In this document: positions 1 to 24,991 of the stretch, piece after piece
Position numbering within the stretch: the stretch's first letter is position 1
Layout of the letters: each line of letters opens with the position of its first letter
Source of the DNA: Montifringilla adamsi
Lineage: Eukaryota; Chordata; Aves; Passeriformes; Passeridae
Direction: 5' to 3'
Assembly (NCBI GenBank): GCA_017590115.1
Contig: JAGGNK010013114.1
Location: 310,001 to 374,000 of the forward strand
Length of the DNA stretch: 64,000 nucleotides
Made by a program: the position numbers and the translations under genes
The notes under the pieces: model-generated
Told to the model about the DNA's origin: nothing
What the model saw: the letters and a program-made list of their open reading frames with translations, nothing else
Databases searched by the model: none

Positions 1-499
1 GCATCTCCTGGCTTTGGAACCATTCAGCAGCTCCCCAGTCCCATCCCACCGCCGCGGTGCCCCCCAGACCTGCCCCGCCACCCCTCAGGTTACCGTCCCA
101 GCAGTAACCCCCATATCTAATTCACAGTCCCCCAGCTCCCTTCAGCCACTCCTGTGCCCCCAGCTCACCCCACAACGCCCCATTCCCGCCCCTTTCTGCC
201 ACCGGGTACCACCCACATCCAGCCCGCGAGCCCCAGCCCTACTCTACAGTGCCCTCAAGTCCTTACCCGCAATTCCCTTCAGCTCCACGGTCCGTGTTCC
301 CACACCCACAAACAACGCCTCAGAACTATTCTGCTATCACTGCAGCTCCCTCGTCGTTCCCCACTTTCCCAGCCCTATTAAAACCCTGGCTTTGCCCCAC
401 AGCCTCTCCACGCTACTCGCCCACCCAGTGCTTCACCCCCCAGTCCCAGCCGCACCGATCTTCCGCCGCCCAAGCCACGGGACCCCCTGATCCCCGCTC
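1..499. other. C-rich upstream flank of RNF121
   Basis: The sequence is strongly C-rich and G-poor on the plus strand, with many CCCC runs. The open frames over it are proline/serine-rich by composition only. No gene, repeat family or promoter motif was recognised. Confidence 0.55.
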
Positions 500-993
500 C
501 TCACTCCCGCCTCGCCGCTCTCCCGACCGTGCTCCGGGTCGAGTCCGGCCCGGGCCCGCCGCGGTGCCTGACGGGACACACAGCTCGCGGGCAGCGCCGC
601 GCTACGGCCCCCGCGGGCGGAGCTCAGGAGCCGTCTGCCATCTGCGCCCGTTCCGGGACAGCGCGGGGCGGCGGCGGAAAGGGGCGGGCGGGGGCAGGGC
701 AGCGGCCCGGTAGCGCTGCCACGGTCGGTACTGCGGTGCGAGGCGGCCGGTGCTGTCGACGGGGGTTACGCGTCCCGCTGCGGGCCTAGAAACGGGAGCC
801 AGCCCCTAGCTGTGACAGCTCACCGCTTTTATGCGCCCGAAGTGGCGTGTCTGCCAGCCGTTCCACTCCTCCCCTCTCCTGATTGGTCGTCGGGGCAGCG
901 CCGAGCCCAGCGATTGGCTCAAGGTGCGGCAGCTTGCCCGGTGATTGGCGGGCGGCGGCGGAAGAGGCTGGCCAGTAGGGGGGGCGGGGCAAG

Positions 994-14683
<13,690 letters not shown>

Positions 14684-15435
14684 GGGCAGGTGGTGGGGAG
14701 CCGCAGAACCACAAGAGGACATTGCCACCAGGGATGCTGGCTTTGCTCCGTCACCTCTCAGGACCTTGGCCACCACCAAGGACAGCAACATCAGGGCCCC
14801 TCCTGCTGGGGCTAGGGGAGGATTTTTTTAAAAAGCAATTATTTTAATGAGCATATTTAAAACTTTCTATTGCAGCCAAAAAGAGACACTTGTCCCCTTT
14901 CCCTGTCTCTGTCCAGCCCTTTGCAGGGCCCTCCTGGGCTGAGCTTTGGGCTGGGGGCTGTTCTCCAGCTCCTTCCTGCCACTCTGTCAGGGGAGGTCAT
15001 GGCAAGAAGGGCCAAGGCTTTGTCGGCTTCCAACGCCAGCACCCTGGAGCAGCCTTGCTGGAAGTGAGGATGGGATATGGGGGCTGCAGAGGAGAGGCTG
15101 GAACCCAGTGCCCTGAAAGAGGGGATGGAAAGTCACCTGGCTACCCAGCAGCAACCAGGCTGCTCTCCAGCATGGTGATGGTGGGCTCTGCCTTGGGGAA
15201 CCCTTTTATATGCTCCCAGATTTTCTGTGTTCCTCCCTGGAGTCCAGCGGTGTCCCCTGACTGCTCAGGGGGTTCAGCCAAGGCATGGAGTGGGGCCAGT
15301 GCTGTTCCTCTCTGTGCCCTTTTGGGTGATGGTAATGGTACTTCACGAGCAGGTGCCCTGCCCCAGGGCGCAGGTCCGCCCTCACTGCGTATTGCTCTTG
15401 GCACTGCAATAAAAGGGATGGAGTGAAGGTTGGGC
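14684..15435 (+). other. RNF121 3' untranslated region with poly(A) signal
   Basis: After the stop codon there is about 0.75 kb without coding signal. It ends in AATAAA at 15408-15413, followed by a GT-rich stretch suitable as a downstream element. The cleavage position is inferred. Confidence 0.75.
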
Positions 15436-16940
15436 TGGTGCTGGCATTTCCCTGCTCCAGCATTACTCCATGACATCCTCCTGGCCTTGATGGTAGGAGC
15501 TATGCCAAAGTACTGCTGGGGCAAGTGGCCTTGGGCTCAATTTTTGGTAGTGGGTGGGGGCAAAGTCGCCAATCCCAGGGCCAGCGGTGGTATTTTGGCA
15601 TGTGGAGGCTTGAGTCATATTCCCCGAGGGCACTGGGGTCTGGTGGAGGGCTATAAGGCAGCTCCTGGCTCAGGGGATTTGGGAAGTGGCCACAATGGTG
15701 ACATGGCTGTGGGTGCTGTGTTCCCCCTGGGGAACTCCAGCACCGTGCTGCATCCTCTTGAGTTTTCTTTTGGGTGAGACCACATTGCAGTGTTGTGCCA
15801 AACACCAAAATAAGAGCCCTGGAAACGGAGATGTGGCCCTGGGTTTTTCTTGATCATCTTCCTTGCTGCAGGGCATGGAAGGTTCCTCCTTTCATCTCTC
15901 CTAGGGGAAGGATATTGGGTGGATGATGACCAAGCACCCATCTGCATTCCCTGCACACCTCTTTTACCCAGTAGCATCCAGAGCTAAGCTGGTTGTGTCA
16001 ATGGGAGCAGGAAGGTGGCAGAGGAGCTGGGTGCTGCCCTGGGGGCCACCTCTGATTCATCACTGCCCATTTGACACCCGTGGTTGTGTGAGGAGGATGC
16101 AGCCAGTGGCCTTATCCCAGCAGGAGGCTGGGAACGTATTGCACTTTCCAGGTCTCCATAACATTCCTATTCCTGCCACCTTCCTTCTCTGCTGGGAATG
16201 GAAAACAAAACTCACTGGGAGTTCAGGGACTTTTTTCCAAGACTTGCCAGGGCCTGTGACTCAGGTGGCTGCTTCTGCCCTATTGCTGTACCCACATTGG
16301 CTCCCAGCCTTGATGCTGCTGGGAAGTGGGGTGTGGGGCCTGGCCCCTGGTTTTGTAATCAGTGGGTTGTCGGAACCACATCTGCTGTCAAGGGTCTGGC
16401 TCTGGGGGTGGGGGACTGCTGTGGGACACAGGAGATGGCTTCTTGCAGCCAAGAACGAAAGCCCTGGGGGGTTTCTATCTGCTAAGCTGTTATCCTCCCC
16501 CAGCTGAGACACCCACGGACCAACACCCAGGCTCTCCCAGACACTGTAGTACTCAGTCTCCTGGGGGCTTCACCCACCTTCCTCCTGTGCAGACCCTGCC
16601 TCATCCCTGATCCCAAAGCATCGGGGAACAAACCAGCATGTTCAGAATCCTGTGATACTCAGCCAGTGCCCCACGTGCTGGACACTGGGTGGGCCCAGCT
16701 GGGCCTTACATCCCTGTCGAGCCCATGGCTGTTCTCCCAAGGGTGGGGGGAGGGTCATGGGATGCCGATCTTGGGAGTGCCAGAGGGATGTGTATCCCTG
16801 CGTGCAGGCCACACAGACCACAGGGGGCATGGAGTGCTGGGGACACAAGGCATGTTCATGGGGCTCGGGAACGTGGCGGCGCACGACCCATCGACACGCG
16901 TCAGCGTCCAGGAGAGGGTCTCCGTGCGGCGGCAACGCGC
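15436..16940. other. RNF121-IL18BP intergenic interval
   Basis: About 1.5 kb lies between the RNF121 poly(A) signal and the IL18BP promoter. I see no repeat, RNA gene or protein-coding signal in it; the open frames are short and unrelated to known families. It becomes GC-rich from about 16,880 as it enters the IL18BP promoter. Confidence 0.6.
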
Positions 16941-17071
16941 CACGTCGCCGGGGCGGGGCCGAGGGCGGCTCCCGGTGAGTCACGGCGCTGCCTCTCGCCC
17001 CTCCCCGCGCCGCCTAATAAAGCGCCGCGGAGCCGAGCGCTGCCGCCCGTGTCTGAGGCACGGACTCTCCG
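16940..17071 (+). promoter_or_regulatory. IL18BP promoter and probable non-coding first exon
   Basis: A GC box (GGGGCGGGGCC, 16950-16960) is followed by a perfect AP-1 site TGAGTCA (16976-16982) and an A/T-rich TATA-like box TAATAAAG (17015-17022) in otherwise very GC-rich sequence. A start about 25-30 bp later would give a short non-coding exon ending at 17071 at a good donor (GTATGT from 17072). AP-1 and TATA elements fit an inducible cytokine-antagonist gene; this is inference. Confidence 0.55.
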
Positions 17072-17370
17072 TATGTACCGGAGCGGTGGGCGGACAGCCT
17101 TGGGGGGCACCAGCCACGACTTGAGTGACCCCGGGAGGAGGATGCTGGGGGGTACGGGATATCACAGACTCCGGGGGTGCTAGACGGATACGAGGGTTAC
17201 GGGATCGTCGACTTGGGGAGTCCTGGCGGGAGCATGCTGAGGTTACCATGCCAGCTGGGAGGATGCTGAGGATGGGACCATGCCAGGCTCAGGGAATACC
17301 AGGGAAACCATCCCAAGCTCATGGGGAGCATCCCTGAGTGCCCAGCACTGAGCGCCATTTTTGTCTGCAG

Positions 17371-18348
17371 AGCCCCTGGGAAGCCCTGCAAGGATCCTTC
17401 TGCTCTGCTGGGGCCTGGCTGCTTGCTGCACAGGTGAGTGGGGGGCTGGGGAGCCTAAGGTCAACCCCGGGCTCTGTGCCACTCAAAGGCCTCTTCAGGG
17501 GTCTGGGGATGAGCAGAGCCTCTGTCCCTTTGTGGGACCCTGCCTCCTCACCCACTACAAAAATGTGGGGTCTCAGGGTCACTCTCAACCTCCCACCTCA
17601 CCCCTTGCTGCTCCCCCAGGTGCCATGGCCTTGCAGCCGCCCAGCATCACCACCCTGCGGATGCCAGCAGAGCTTCCTCACCCAGGTGAGAGACCCTCAG
17701 GGCCACAGCAGGGCCTAAGAGTGAGGAGGCTGCAGTGGGGTTCAGCTTCTGTTCCAGCCTCCAGCAGACAAAAGGCAAATCTTCCACCCACAGCCAAGAT
17801 TTTGGGGTGCAGATGAGGTGGGGGAATATTCTCATTAGTTAGGGAGGGGGGCTTTGCCTGTGCCTGGAGGGCACTGGGGATCCTTGCAGCTCCCTTGACC
17901 TTCACATGCCCTCCGGCTGCAGGGGAGAGTGTGACTGTGTCATGTGAAGCGTTGAGTGAGCTTCCAGAGTCGACACTGCTCTACTGGCTGGAGAATGGCT
18001 TCTTCGTGGAGAGCCTGCACCCGGACGGGGCTGTGCGTGAGGGGACAGTGCAGTGAGTATGGGGACAGGGGGCAGTGACAGCAGGGCAGCCCAGGCTGGG
18101 ACAAGGCCCCTGAGTCTGTCCATCTGGAGTGGGCACTGATTGGTCCCCGCTGGGTTCACAGAGAGGAGCTGCAGGGCTCAGGGTGGGCCCTGCACCGTGA
18201 CCTGCACTTCAGCTCTTTCAACAGCCAGCACCTGCACACCAATTTCACCTGCGTGGTGCTCAGTCCCCTCGGTGTCGACACCAGGGAGGTGCGATGGCCG
18301 TCCCAAGCACTGGCCCCTGTCACTGGGAAGAGTGGGGGCCTGGGCTGA
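17371..18348 (+). CDS. IL18BP: Interleukin-18 binding protein (start exon unresolved)
   Basis: IL18BP is a secreted decoy that binds IL-18 through one Ig domain and blocks its receptor. Recognisable coding exons are 17371-17433, 17620-17685, 17923-18052 and 18162-18348, with consistent phases and TGA at 18346-18348. The first encodes a hydrophobic signal-peptide core (ARILLLCWGLAACC). The third holds VSCEA and LLYWLENGFFVESL, matching the human LSCVA...ILYWLGNGSFIEHL region. The fourth holds the second Ig cysteine in TNFTCVVL, with an N-glycosylation sequon where mammals also have one. No ATG is in frame in exon 17371. The initiator must be in an upstream exon; one option is ATG 17074 spliced at about 17154, where the phase fits. 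The position just downstream of RNF121 matches mammalian order. The remaining protein, about 150 residues, is slightly shorter than the human one. Confidence 0.85.
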
Positions 18349-18610
18349 GGGAGCAACTCCCATGCTGGGTGAGCACCCTGCAGTGCAGCTCCCTGCTCTG
18401 ACAGCTGCACACTACTGCATGCACATGTGATACCTCCAGGGAGGCCCGTCTCTCTGACCTGCTTTGGGGACTGCATGGCCCCACATGTGCTGGCCCCACT
18501 GTGAGTGGGGCTCCTGGTGCCCCAAGCTAAGTCAGGAGCACTGCCTGGGTTGGTACCAGCTCTGCCCATAGCTGGCTCTGGGACCCCAGGGTTTATTAAA
18601 GTACATCAAG
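18349..18610 (+). other. IL18BP 3' untranslated region
   Basis: This is the short non-coding tail after the TGA. It ends at ATTAAA (18595-18600), the commonest variant poly(A) signal, followed by GT-rich sequence after 18610. Confidence 0.65.
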
Positions 18611-21600
18611 GCTGCCCAGTGTCACCTGCATCCTGGGGGTGGTGCTGCCCAGGGGTGTAGAGGGCACCTGTGGAATGAGGAGGGAGGGAGAGGAGGTAGC
18701 CCTGGTGCCTGTGAAGGGCAGGATCCATTCCTCACCCCCTTCCTGCCTGGTGAAGGGCTAGAGAGCCACAGTCAGTCCCAGTTCTGCCCAGGGAATACCT
18801 GGCACAATGGCTGTGCCCTGCCCTGGAGGAGAGGGTGGGTGGAGAAGCCCTGGGTTGCAGGCACTGTGGAAGATGGGACCATCACATCCCTCTCTGCACC
18901 TGGGGGGGTTGGGGCTGTTGCTCAGCATGGCATTGCTGAGTCCCATCTGCTGCTCCATGGGGCAGCCCCCGTAACCATCCTGTGCTGGCAGGGCCCCTGC
19001 TCTTGTGTCCCAGCCCCCTTCTTGCTCCCTCAAGTGCTTGTGGGGACTGCGACCCCCCTGGGCTGTGGGACTGGCTGGGGAACAGATCCTGAGCCTCTTG
19101 AGCAGCCCCTGGACTACGGGCATCACACTTCAGGATGCTCAGAATGTGGGAAGGATAGGGATGGGGGGATGGAGAAGCCTTCAGACGCAGCCCCCATGAG
19201 CTGCCCTCAGCCCAGGGAGCCACAGGAGCCCCCTGGGGACACCCCAGTCCTACAGTGACTCTTAGGAGCCAGGGAAAGGCAAGCAGTGGAGCAGCCACCT
19301 GGGCAGGGACCTGCCCAAGGCAGCCCTGCTGCACCCCGTAGCCCAGTTAATTCCAGCCTCCATCCCCTCTCACAGACCCCACACACAGCTGCATCCTGAC
19401 ACCACAGCTGCCACTCAGCAAAGGGCCCTGCCAGGCTCAGCCAGTGTCCTGGGGACAGTGGCACTCTGGCTACGCTGAGCTGGGCACAGATACCTGCCAT
19501 GCAGGACCCTGTGTGATGGTCCTGTGTCCCACATCCTGTGCTACTCTCCCTGGGATGCTGGTGGCTCCATCCCCAACCCCTTCTCCTTGCCGTCAGTGTG
19601 ATGGCAGTAGCACACTCCTCACTGCACAGCATGGCACCCACCCCCACCATGCCGTGCCATCTCGTGCCATGCTGTGTTGTGCTGTGCCATGCTGTGTCAC
19701 ACTTTGCTGCCCACAGACCCCACTGCAAACCACAGGTCAGAGCAGCTCGGAGATGCACAAAGCCCTGTGCCCATGGCACGCCCCCCGCCATGACCAAGAT
19801 CGAGACCTCCCTGTCCTGGCAGAGCTGGTGGGACAGGACCATTCCCTGCCACATGTCCCTGTGGCCTGGTGGCAGGAGAGACTGTCCTGCAGGGACATCA
19901 ACACTCACAAAATCATAGTCATAGGTGCTGAACACATTCGGAAACAGCGCTGGAAGCGGGCAATGTCAGCAACCTCAAACATCTGGAAAAGTGGGATGAG
20001 GCCCTCCTTGTCCTTATGGAACAAGTCCTCGGTAGGGACTTGTAGCAGTTCTCCATCATGAAGATGACATCCCAGTTGAAGGGCAACTGCCATTTTCCAG
20101 AGGGAGGTGGACGTGGAGCAGCCAACATGGATAGGTTGGTGGCACTGGAATGCTCCCGTGGACACAGTAGTAGCTAAGAAGGTGGGAGCCATGTCCAGCA
20201 CCATCTCCTTGATGAGGTGGAGGTCTTGCTGGTGTAGGGGACTACCAGTGGCCAGAGTCCTGGCCAGCAGATGCTCCATGGTGGGCAGAGCCACCCTAAG
20301 GGAAGCCCCCAGATGCTGTGGTGCTGTGGACAGGGAAGCAACTGGTTGCTCCACAAGTGGCTGGGGAGGTGTGGCAGCAGGAGCAAGGTCAGGTCAGGGA
20401 GGGTGTTGGGGCCTGGGAGGGGCTGCTGAGAGATGCAGGGCAGGCTGGGGAAAGCACCCCAGCTGCATCAGAGGGCAAAGCCCTTCCTCGACACACGTCC
20501 CAGCACTGACCCAGACAGCTGAGACCTGCCCTGCTGTATCACCTACCAGGAGCAACCCCACTGGGATCCCAGCCAGCAGCATGTCCTGAGACTCTGGGTG
20601 CATGGATGCAGGGTGCTCCTGACCTGGGATGTGGTGCTTGCCCCAATCCCCGCCATGCTGCTGAGGAGAGCATAGGCTGTGGCTCAGGTCAGCAGCAATA
20701 CCTCTCTCTGGGTACTCAGCTCTGCACAGCAGGGTACAGCACACTTGGAGGTTCAGAGAAAAAAACAGGGCGACCATGGGGCCAATGCTCATGACACTGG
20801 GATGGCAGCCTACAGCTAGGCCCCCAGGCTTACTTCTGAGCCAAAGTGAACCCCCAAGAATTTATCACTCATGTGCTCAGCCACCTCTGACTCCTCCTTT
20901 GCTGGCAGCAGTGACTTGGCCATGCTCACCCATCACCCCCACATACCAGCAGGGTTCATGTCCCTCAGAAGCAGGGTCCTCCCCAGACGAGGGGCACCAT
21001 CAGCCAGCAGGGAGCTGGACAGCAGCCAGATGTAGGGAGTTATCCATGGGTGATGGAGCGTCAGGGGGATGAGAGTTGGAGGTGCTGGAGGTGCTGGAGG
21101 ACCTCCACCAAGGAGGAGGGGTCCTGGGGCTTGCTGGGATGGCACATAAAGGATTTGCTGTAGTGGGGGAAGTGCAAGCAGCACTATCCCTGGCTGAGGG
21201 CAGGAATCCAGCTGGGCGAGCTGTGGTGAGGAGGAGACACTGTCCTTGGGGCACCTGGGATGAGGAGTATGATCTGGTGTGAGGAGAGCCTGGCCAGGGC
21301 AGCCCTGGAGGCCAGGGAGAAAGGGAAAGTAAAACCACAGGGCTCCTGTGCTCACCTTACTGTAAATTAGTCTGGTTCTCACTAGTGGCTGCTTCTGCTT
21401 ACTGTGACCTGTGGATGTGTCCATGTGGAAGCAGGACACCCCAAAGCATTGGGTATGTCCATGGTGCAGCAGGAGCACCTCTGAAGGGAATGTGGTCCAA
21501 GGATAAGACCATGCTAGAGAAAGTACACCTTGAAGCATCTGTGGCTGTGCTGGAGGTCATGCTGGAACACCTCAAAGTGTGTGGCCGTGCATAAACCCCC

Positions 21601-21640
21601 AACAGAGCAGGTACACCCGTGGAGGCACTGCAGCCATGCA
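18611..21640. other. Unassigned GC-rich interval after IL18BP
   Basis: There is no host gene I can name here. Long minus-strand frames (19207-19935 and 19905-20354) overlap and are coding-like in length, but neither has a motif I recognise nor clear splice sites. They could be chance frames in GC-rich DNA or a decayed gene. A small variable minisatellite built on TGCCATGCTGTG units lies at about 19646-19703. In human the next gene after IL18BP is NUMA1; nothing resembling it was found. Confidence 0.45.
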
Positions 21641-21815
21641 GAAGGCCAAACTAGAGCAGGTATATGCTCCATTCCCAGAAATGTTCAGTGTTGGATGGGG
21701 CCTGGAGAGCAGTCTGGTCCAATGGAAGGTGCCCCTTGCTTATGGCAGGGGGTTGGAACAAGATGAGCTTTAAGGTCCCTCCCAACCCAAACCATTTTGT
21801 GATTCTATGACGTTG
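21640..21815 (+). mobile_element. CR1 LINE 3' end
   Basis: Sense CR1 tail: 'gagcagtctggtccaatgga', 'tttaaggtccctcccaaccc', and the ending 'ccattttgtgattctatga'. Confidence 0.92.
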
Positions 21816-21839
21816 TGGACATTTCATGAGCATTTTATG

Positions 21840-22370
21840 GACATTTCATAGGAGTGGTCCATAGACTAAGGGAATGATATCTGTGCATGATAGCTAAGGG
21901 TGAGAAGGGGCTGGTGGGTATTGGGTACCAGAGGACCTGAGCAGGATGTACATGGCATAGAATAAGGGATGGAGAATGTACTGTTGTAGAGGATTTTGTA
22001 GACAGTTAGCTAGCTGACAAAGATCATGCTGGAATAATACCGTTAGTTAAGCAAGAAGGAGACGAGGATAGGAGTCAGAAATCAGTGTCTAAAAGCGGCA
22101 AGGTCACTGTGCCCTTGCCGAAACTTGAGGTTGTGGGAGAGGTTCCTTAGCTAGCAAGAATGAAGGAACGATAGGAGAAACCATAACAAGGTGAACACAA
22201 AAATGTAAACATAGACGTAGTTGACTGATAAATGACTAACCAATGATGAGCTCAATTTTTGCAATATGCATTAGCCTTATTAACACTGTTATAAATATGT
22301 GTGCCTATTCAATAAACTTCTGAGACTTGTTGTTCATCATCTGGTGTGCAAGTCTTCCTTCTCCATCATA
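21840..22370 (+). mobile_element. Probable solo LTR, class II type
   Basis: The layout is that of a retroviral LTR. A/T-rich U3 sequence leads to TTATAAATATG (about 22289), then AATAAA at 22310-22315, then a short U5-like segment 'catctggtgtgcaagtcttc'. Boundaries and target duplications were not resolved. No matching internal region is adjacent. Confidence 0.5.
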
Positions 22371-23173
22371 CTGTTTTGGGCAGAGGATAAGTTCCATTTC
22401 TTTCCTGGGGCTGTGGGTTGGGTTTTTGCTGGAGGGAACATTGATAAACCAGGGATGTTTCAGTCAATGCTGAGCATCAAGGCCTTTGGTGCTCCTCATA
22501 CTGCCCCACCAGCGAGTAGGGTGGGGGTGTGAAAGGAGTTGGAAAGGGACATGGCCAGGACATTGGACCCCAGCTGACCCCAGGCATATTCCCAACCACA
22601 GGTTGTCATGGTCAGCAGTAGAACTGGGAGGGGTTGGTCTGGGGGGTTCACTGTTCAGGGTAGAAACAGGAAAGTTTTACAGACAAATCCCTGGCTTTAA
22701 GCCAGGTGTCACCAACAGGATTTTGAGGTTTTTGATCGTGGGATGGTTTAGATGACAACAAGCCTACTGGTGACAAGCCTATTGGGTACACCTGTCTCAG
22801 AGGGAAAAGAATCTTTGTGCGGGAGTTAGCAGGGCATGTTGAGTGAACCTTAAATTGGATTTGAAGGGGGAAGGGGATAAAAACCAGGTCACTTGAGATA
22901 AGCCTGGGAGTGGCTTGACACTGTTCGAAGGATGGCGTGTTAGTGAGGTCGTTCAGGCTACCATCTCAGTAGACATAGGAAATGTCTACTTCATTGCCAT
23001 AAAGCAGCAAGAGTGCAAGTGTTATTGATGTGCTAGAAACCATGGAAACTCCTGAGAATGGTCACTCAGGGACTGGAGCTTCTCTCCCCAAAAAGGCATT
23101 GGGATTGATAACCCAACTGAAGTGTATCTGCCCCAGTGCATGCAGCGTGGGCAGCAAACAGGAGATCCTGGAA

Positions 23174-23595
23174 TGTTGTGGTGTGTTTTTTGTTTTATTA
23201 GTATGTTTACTGTTTGATTTGTAATTTTGTAGTTTCCTTATGCTGTTTCCTTTTGTCTCTGCCCTTTTCCCAGAACTTTCATCACTTCTCCTGTTATTAG
23301 ATGCCAGTTTCTATTTCTTCAAGCTTTAGTAATTCACTGAAAATATTCTCCTTCCTTGAAATTTTGTATTGGTTTATACATTGTATTCCCTGCCTTGTTT
23401 TTCCCTCCCAGTTTTCCTGATTTGTTAAAGATTGTACCCTTCCCTGAGACCTGCCCCCACATATAAGTCACTGTCTGCTCTCAGTGCGGGGTCCCAGGAT
23501 GAAGAAGAGGGGAAGTTTTACTATCAAATAAAGTTACCCTGGGACCCGTGTGCTGCTCTGTGTTTTATGCCAACGCTGGCACCTGGGATTCACCT
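23174..23595 (+). mobile_element. Probable solo LTR
   Basis: The block begins TGTTGTGGTG, as many bird LTRs do. It carries a T-rich U3, a TATA-like ACATATAAGTC at about 23458, AATAAA at 23526-23531 and a U5-like segment ending near 23595. The limits are approximate. Confidence 0.6.
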
Positions 23596-23664
23596 GGAGC
23601 TCGGGGGAGGGGGATTGCCGCCCCCCTGTCACCAGCTAGCCGAGGCTGAGCGGCACTGGAAGAC

Positions 23665-24090
23665 ATGTTACAGGAGGAAAACCATGGCATAGTTGCCATC
23701 ACAAAGACATGGTGGGATGACTGGCACCACTGAAATGGTGCAACGATTGGTGGTGAACTCTTCAGAAGGGACGGCAAGGAATGAAAGGTGGTGGGGTAGT
23801 CCTGTATGTGAGGGAGTGTTTTGACTGTCTAGAGCTTGATAGTGATGATGCAAGTGTTTAGGGTTGGTGGGTAAGAATTGTGGGGAATGCCAACAGGGCA
23901 GATATCCAGGTGGGAGCTGGGTAGAAATCACTCAACCAAGGACCAAGAGGCAAACAAGTCTCATGATGGCCAGCCCTTGTCTTCATGGGGGCTTCAACAC
24001 ACTAGATGTCTGCTGAAAATACAATCCAGACAGAGGAGAGAGTTCAGGAGGTTCTTGGATGTTACTGTACAAGCTGATTTGTACTGGGCA
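23665..24090 (+). mobile_element. CR1 LINE ORF2 endonuclease fragment
   Basis: This is a broken copy of the CR1 endonuclease region. The DNA still spells pieces such as 'acaaagacatggtgggatga' (TKTWWDD) and 'catgggggcttcaacacact' (the GDFN-type block). Several stops and frameshifts are present. It lies directly downstream of the LTR at 23174-23595. Confidence 0.75.
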
Positions 24091-24174
24091 ATTAATTCAG
24101 CTATAAATAAGATACCCAGCTGGCTCCATAAAACCAGCCCTTGAGCTGAGAGGCAGGAACCTCAACCAATTACA

Positions 24175-24360
24175 TTACGTCCTAAGCTGCAGACATCTCG
24201 CTGGTCCGTGAGCTGGGCAGTGTGAAAGATCAGACCAATGAGTTATCCAAACCGGGTTTTTCAAATCGCCTTTATAAAGAGAAGTTTGAAGAATAAACTT
24301 GCTCTTTTGCCACATGGACATCGGGGTGTGTGTTGTTCCTGTCTCCAAACACTGACCCCA
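24175..24360 (+). mobile_element. 5' LTR part of the class II provirus
   Basis: CTTTATAAAGAG at about 24268 acts as a TATA-like element. AATAAA follows at about 24293-24298, then a U5-like tail ending near 24360. It lies about 350 bp before the gag start. The U3 seems truncated or merges with the CR1 fragment upstream. No clear primer-binding site was recognised. Confidence 0.55.
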
Positions 24361-24991
24361 CAAAACATGCAGATTTATTAAAAGTAATATGTGGTGACCT
24401 CATATTACATTTAATAATAATTAAACTGACATGATTGGACTGAGCCAGATCCCGTGGGCGCAAAAGAAGACAGGCCTGTGTGCATGCAGAGCCACTGGAA
24501 AAAGACATTGGGAAAGCTGAAGAAATAATCAAAGGGCAAGCACGGAGAGCTGCTGAACCAGCAAAGAGCTGGATATAACCAGAGGTGTGTGTGTAGAGCT
24601 GCCCAAATTATACAGCGACCAGAGCTGTTTTGCGGCAAAAAGCTGCTAAAAAATACAGATTTCCTTGGTATATACCCCTTTTAAATAGAAGAAAATTCCA
24701 TTGGAAAACATGGGAGGATCTATCTCCGTGGAAGAACATCCTGTGGTGCAGGTAGGGGCTAACTTCCTAAGGGAATGGGACATAGAATGTGAAGAAGAGA
24801 ATTTTTTAGAATTAATATTATGGACTAGAAATCAGGGATTGGAACCTACCAAAGAGAATGCATTAAATATACGTACATTGACACAGACTGGTAAATATAT
24901 AATGGATGCAGCTTACAGAGGTGACAAAAGTGCCGTTAAAATCCTGACCTTGAAAACTTATATTGAATTTAATAATGCAGATAAAAAATGA

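Noticed and set aside
14..713. Proline/serine-rich open frames at the left edge
   Set aside because: Composition simply follows the C-rich DNA. There is no conserved motif, and the frames overlap one another in three phases.
17016..17021. AATAAA at 17016 as a poly(A) signal
   Set aside because: It lies in a CpG-rich block just before a splice donor and upstream of IL18BP exons, and far from RNF121, whose own signal is at 15408. A TATA-like role fits better.
16666..17183. Long frames across the IL18BP promoter as a separate gene
   Set aside because: They overlap in several phases, have no recognisable domain and cover a CpG-rich promoter with AP-1 and TATA-like sites.
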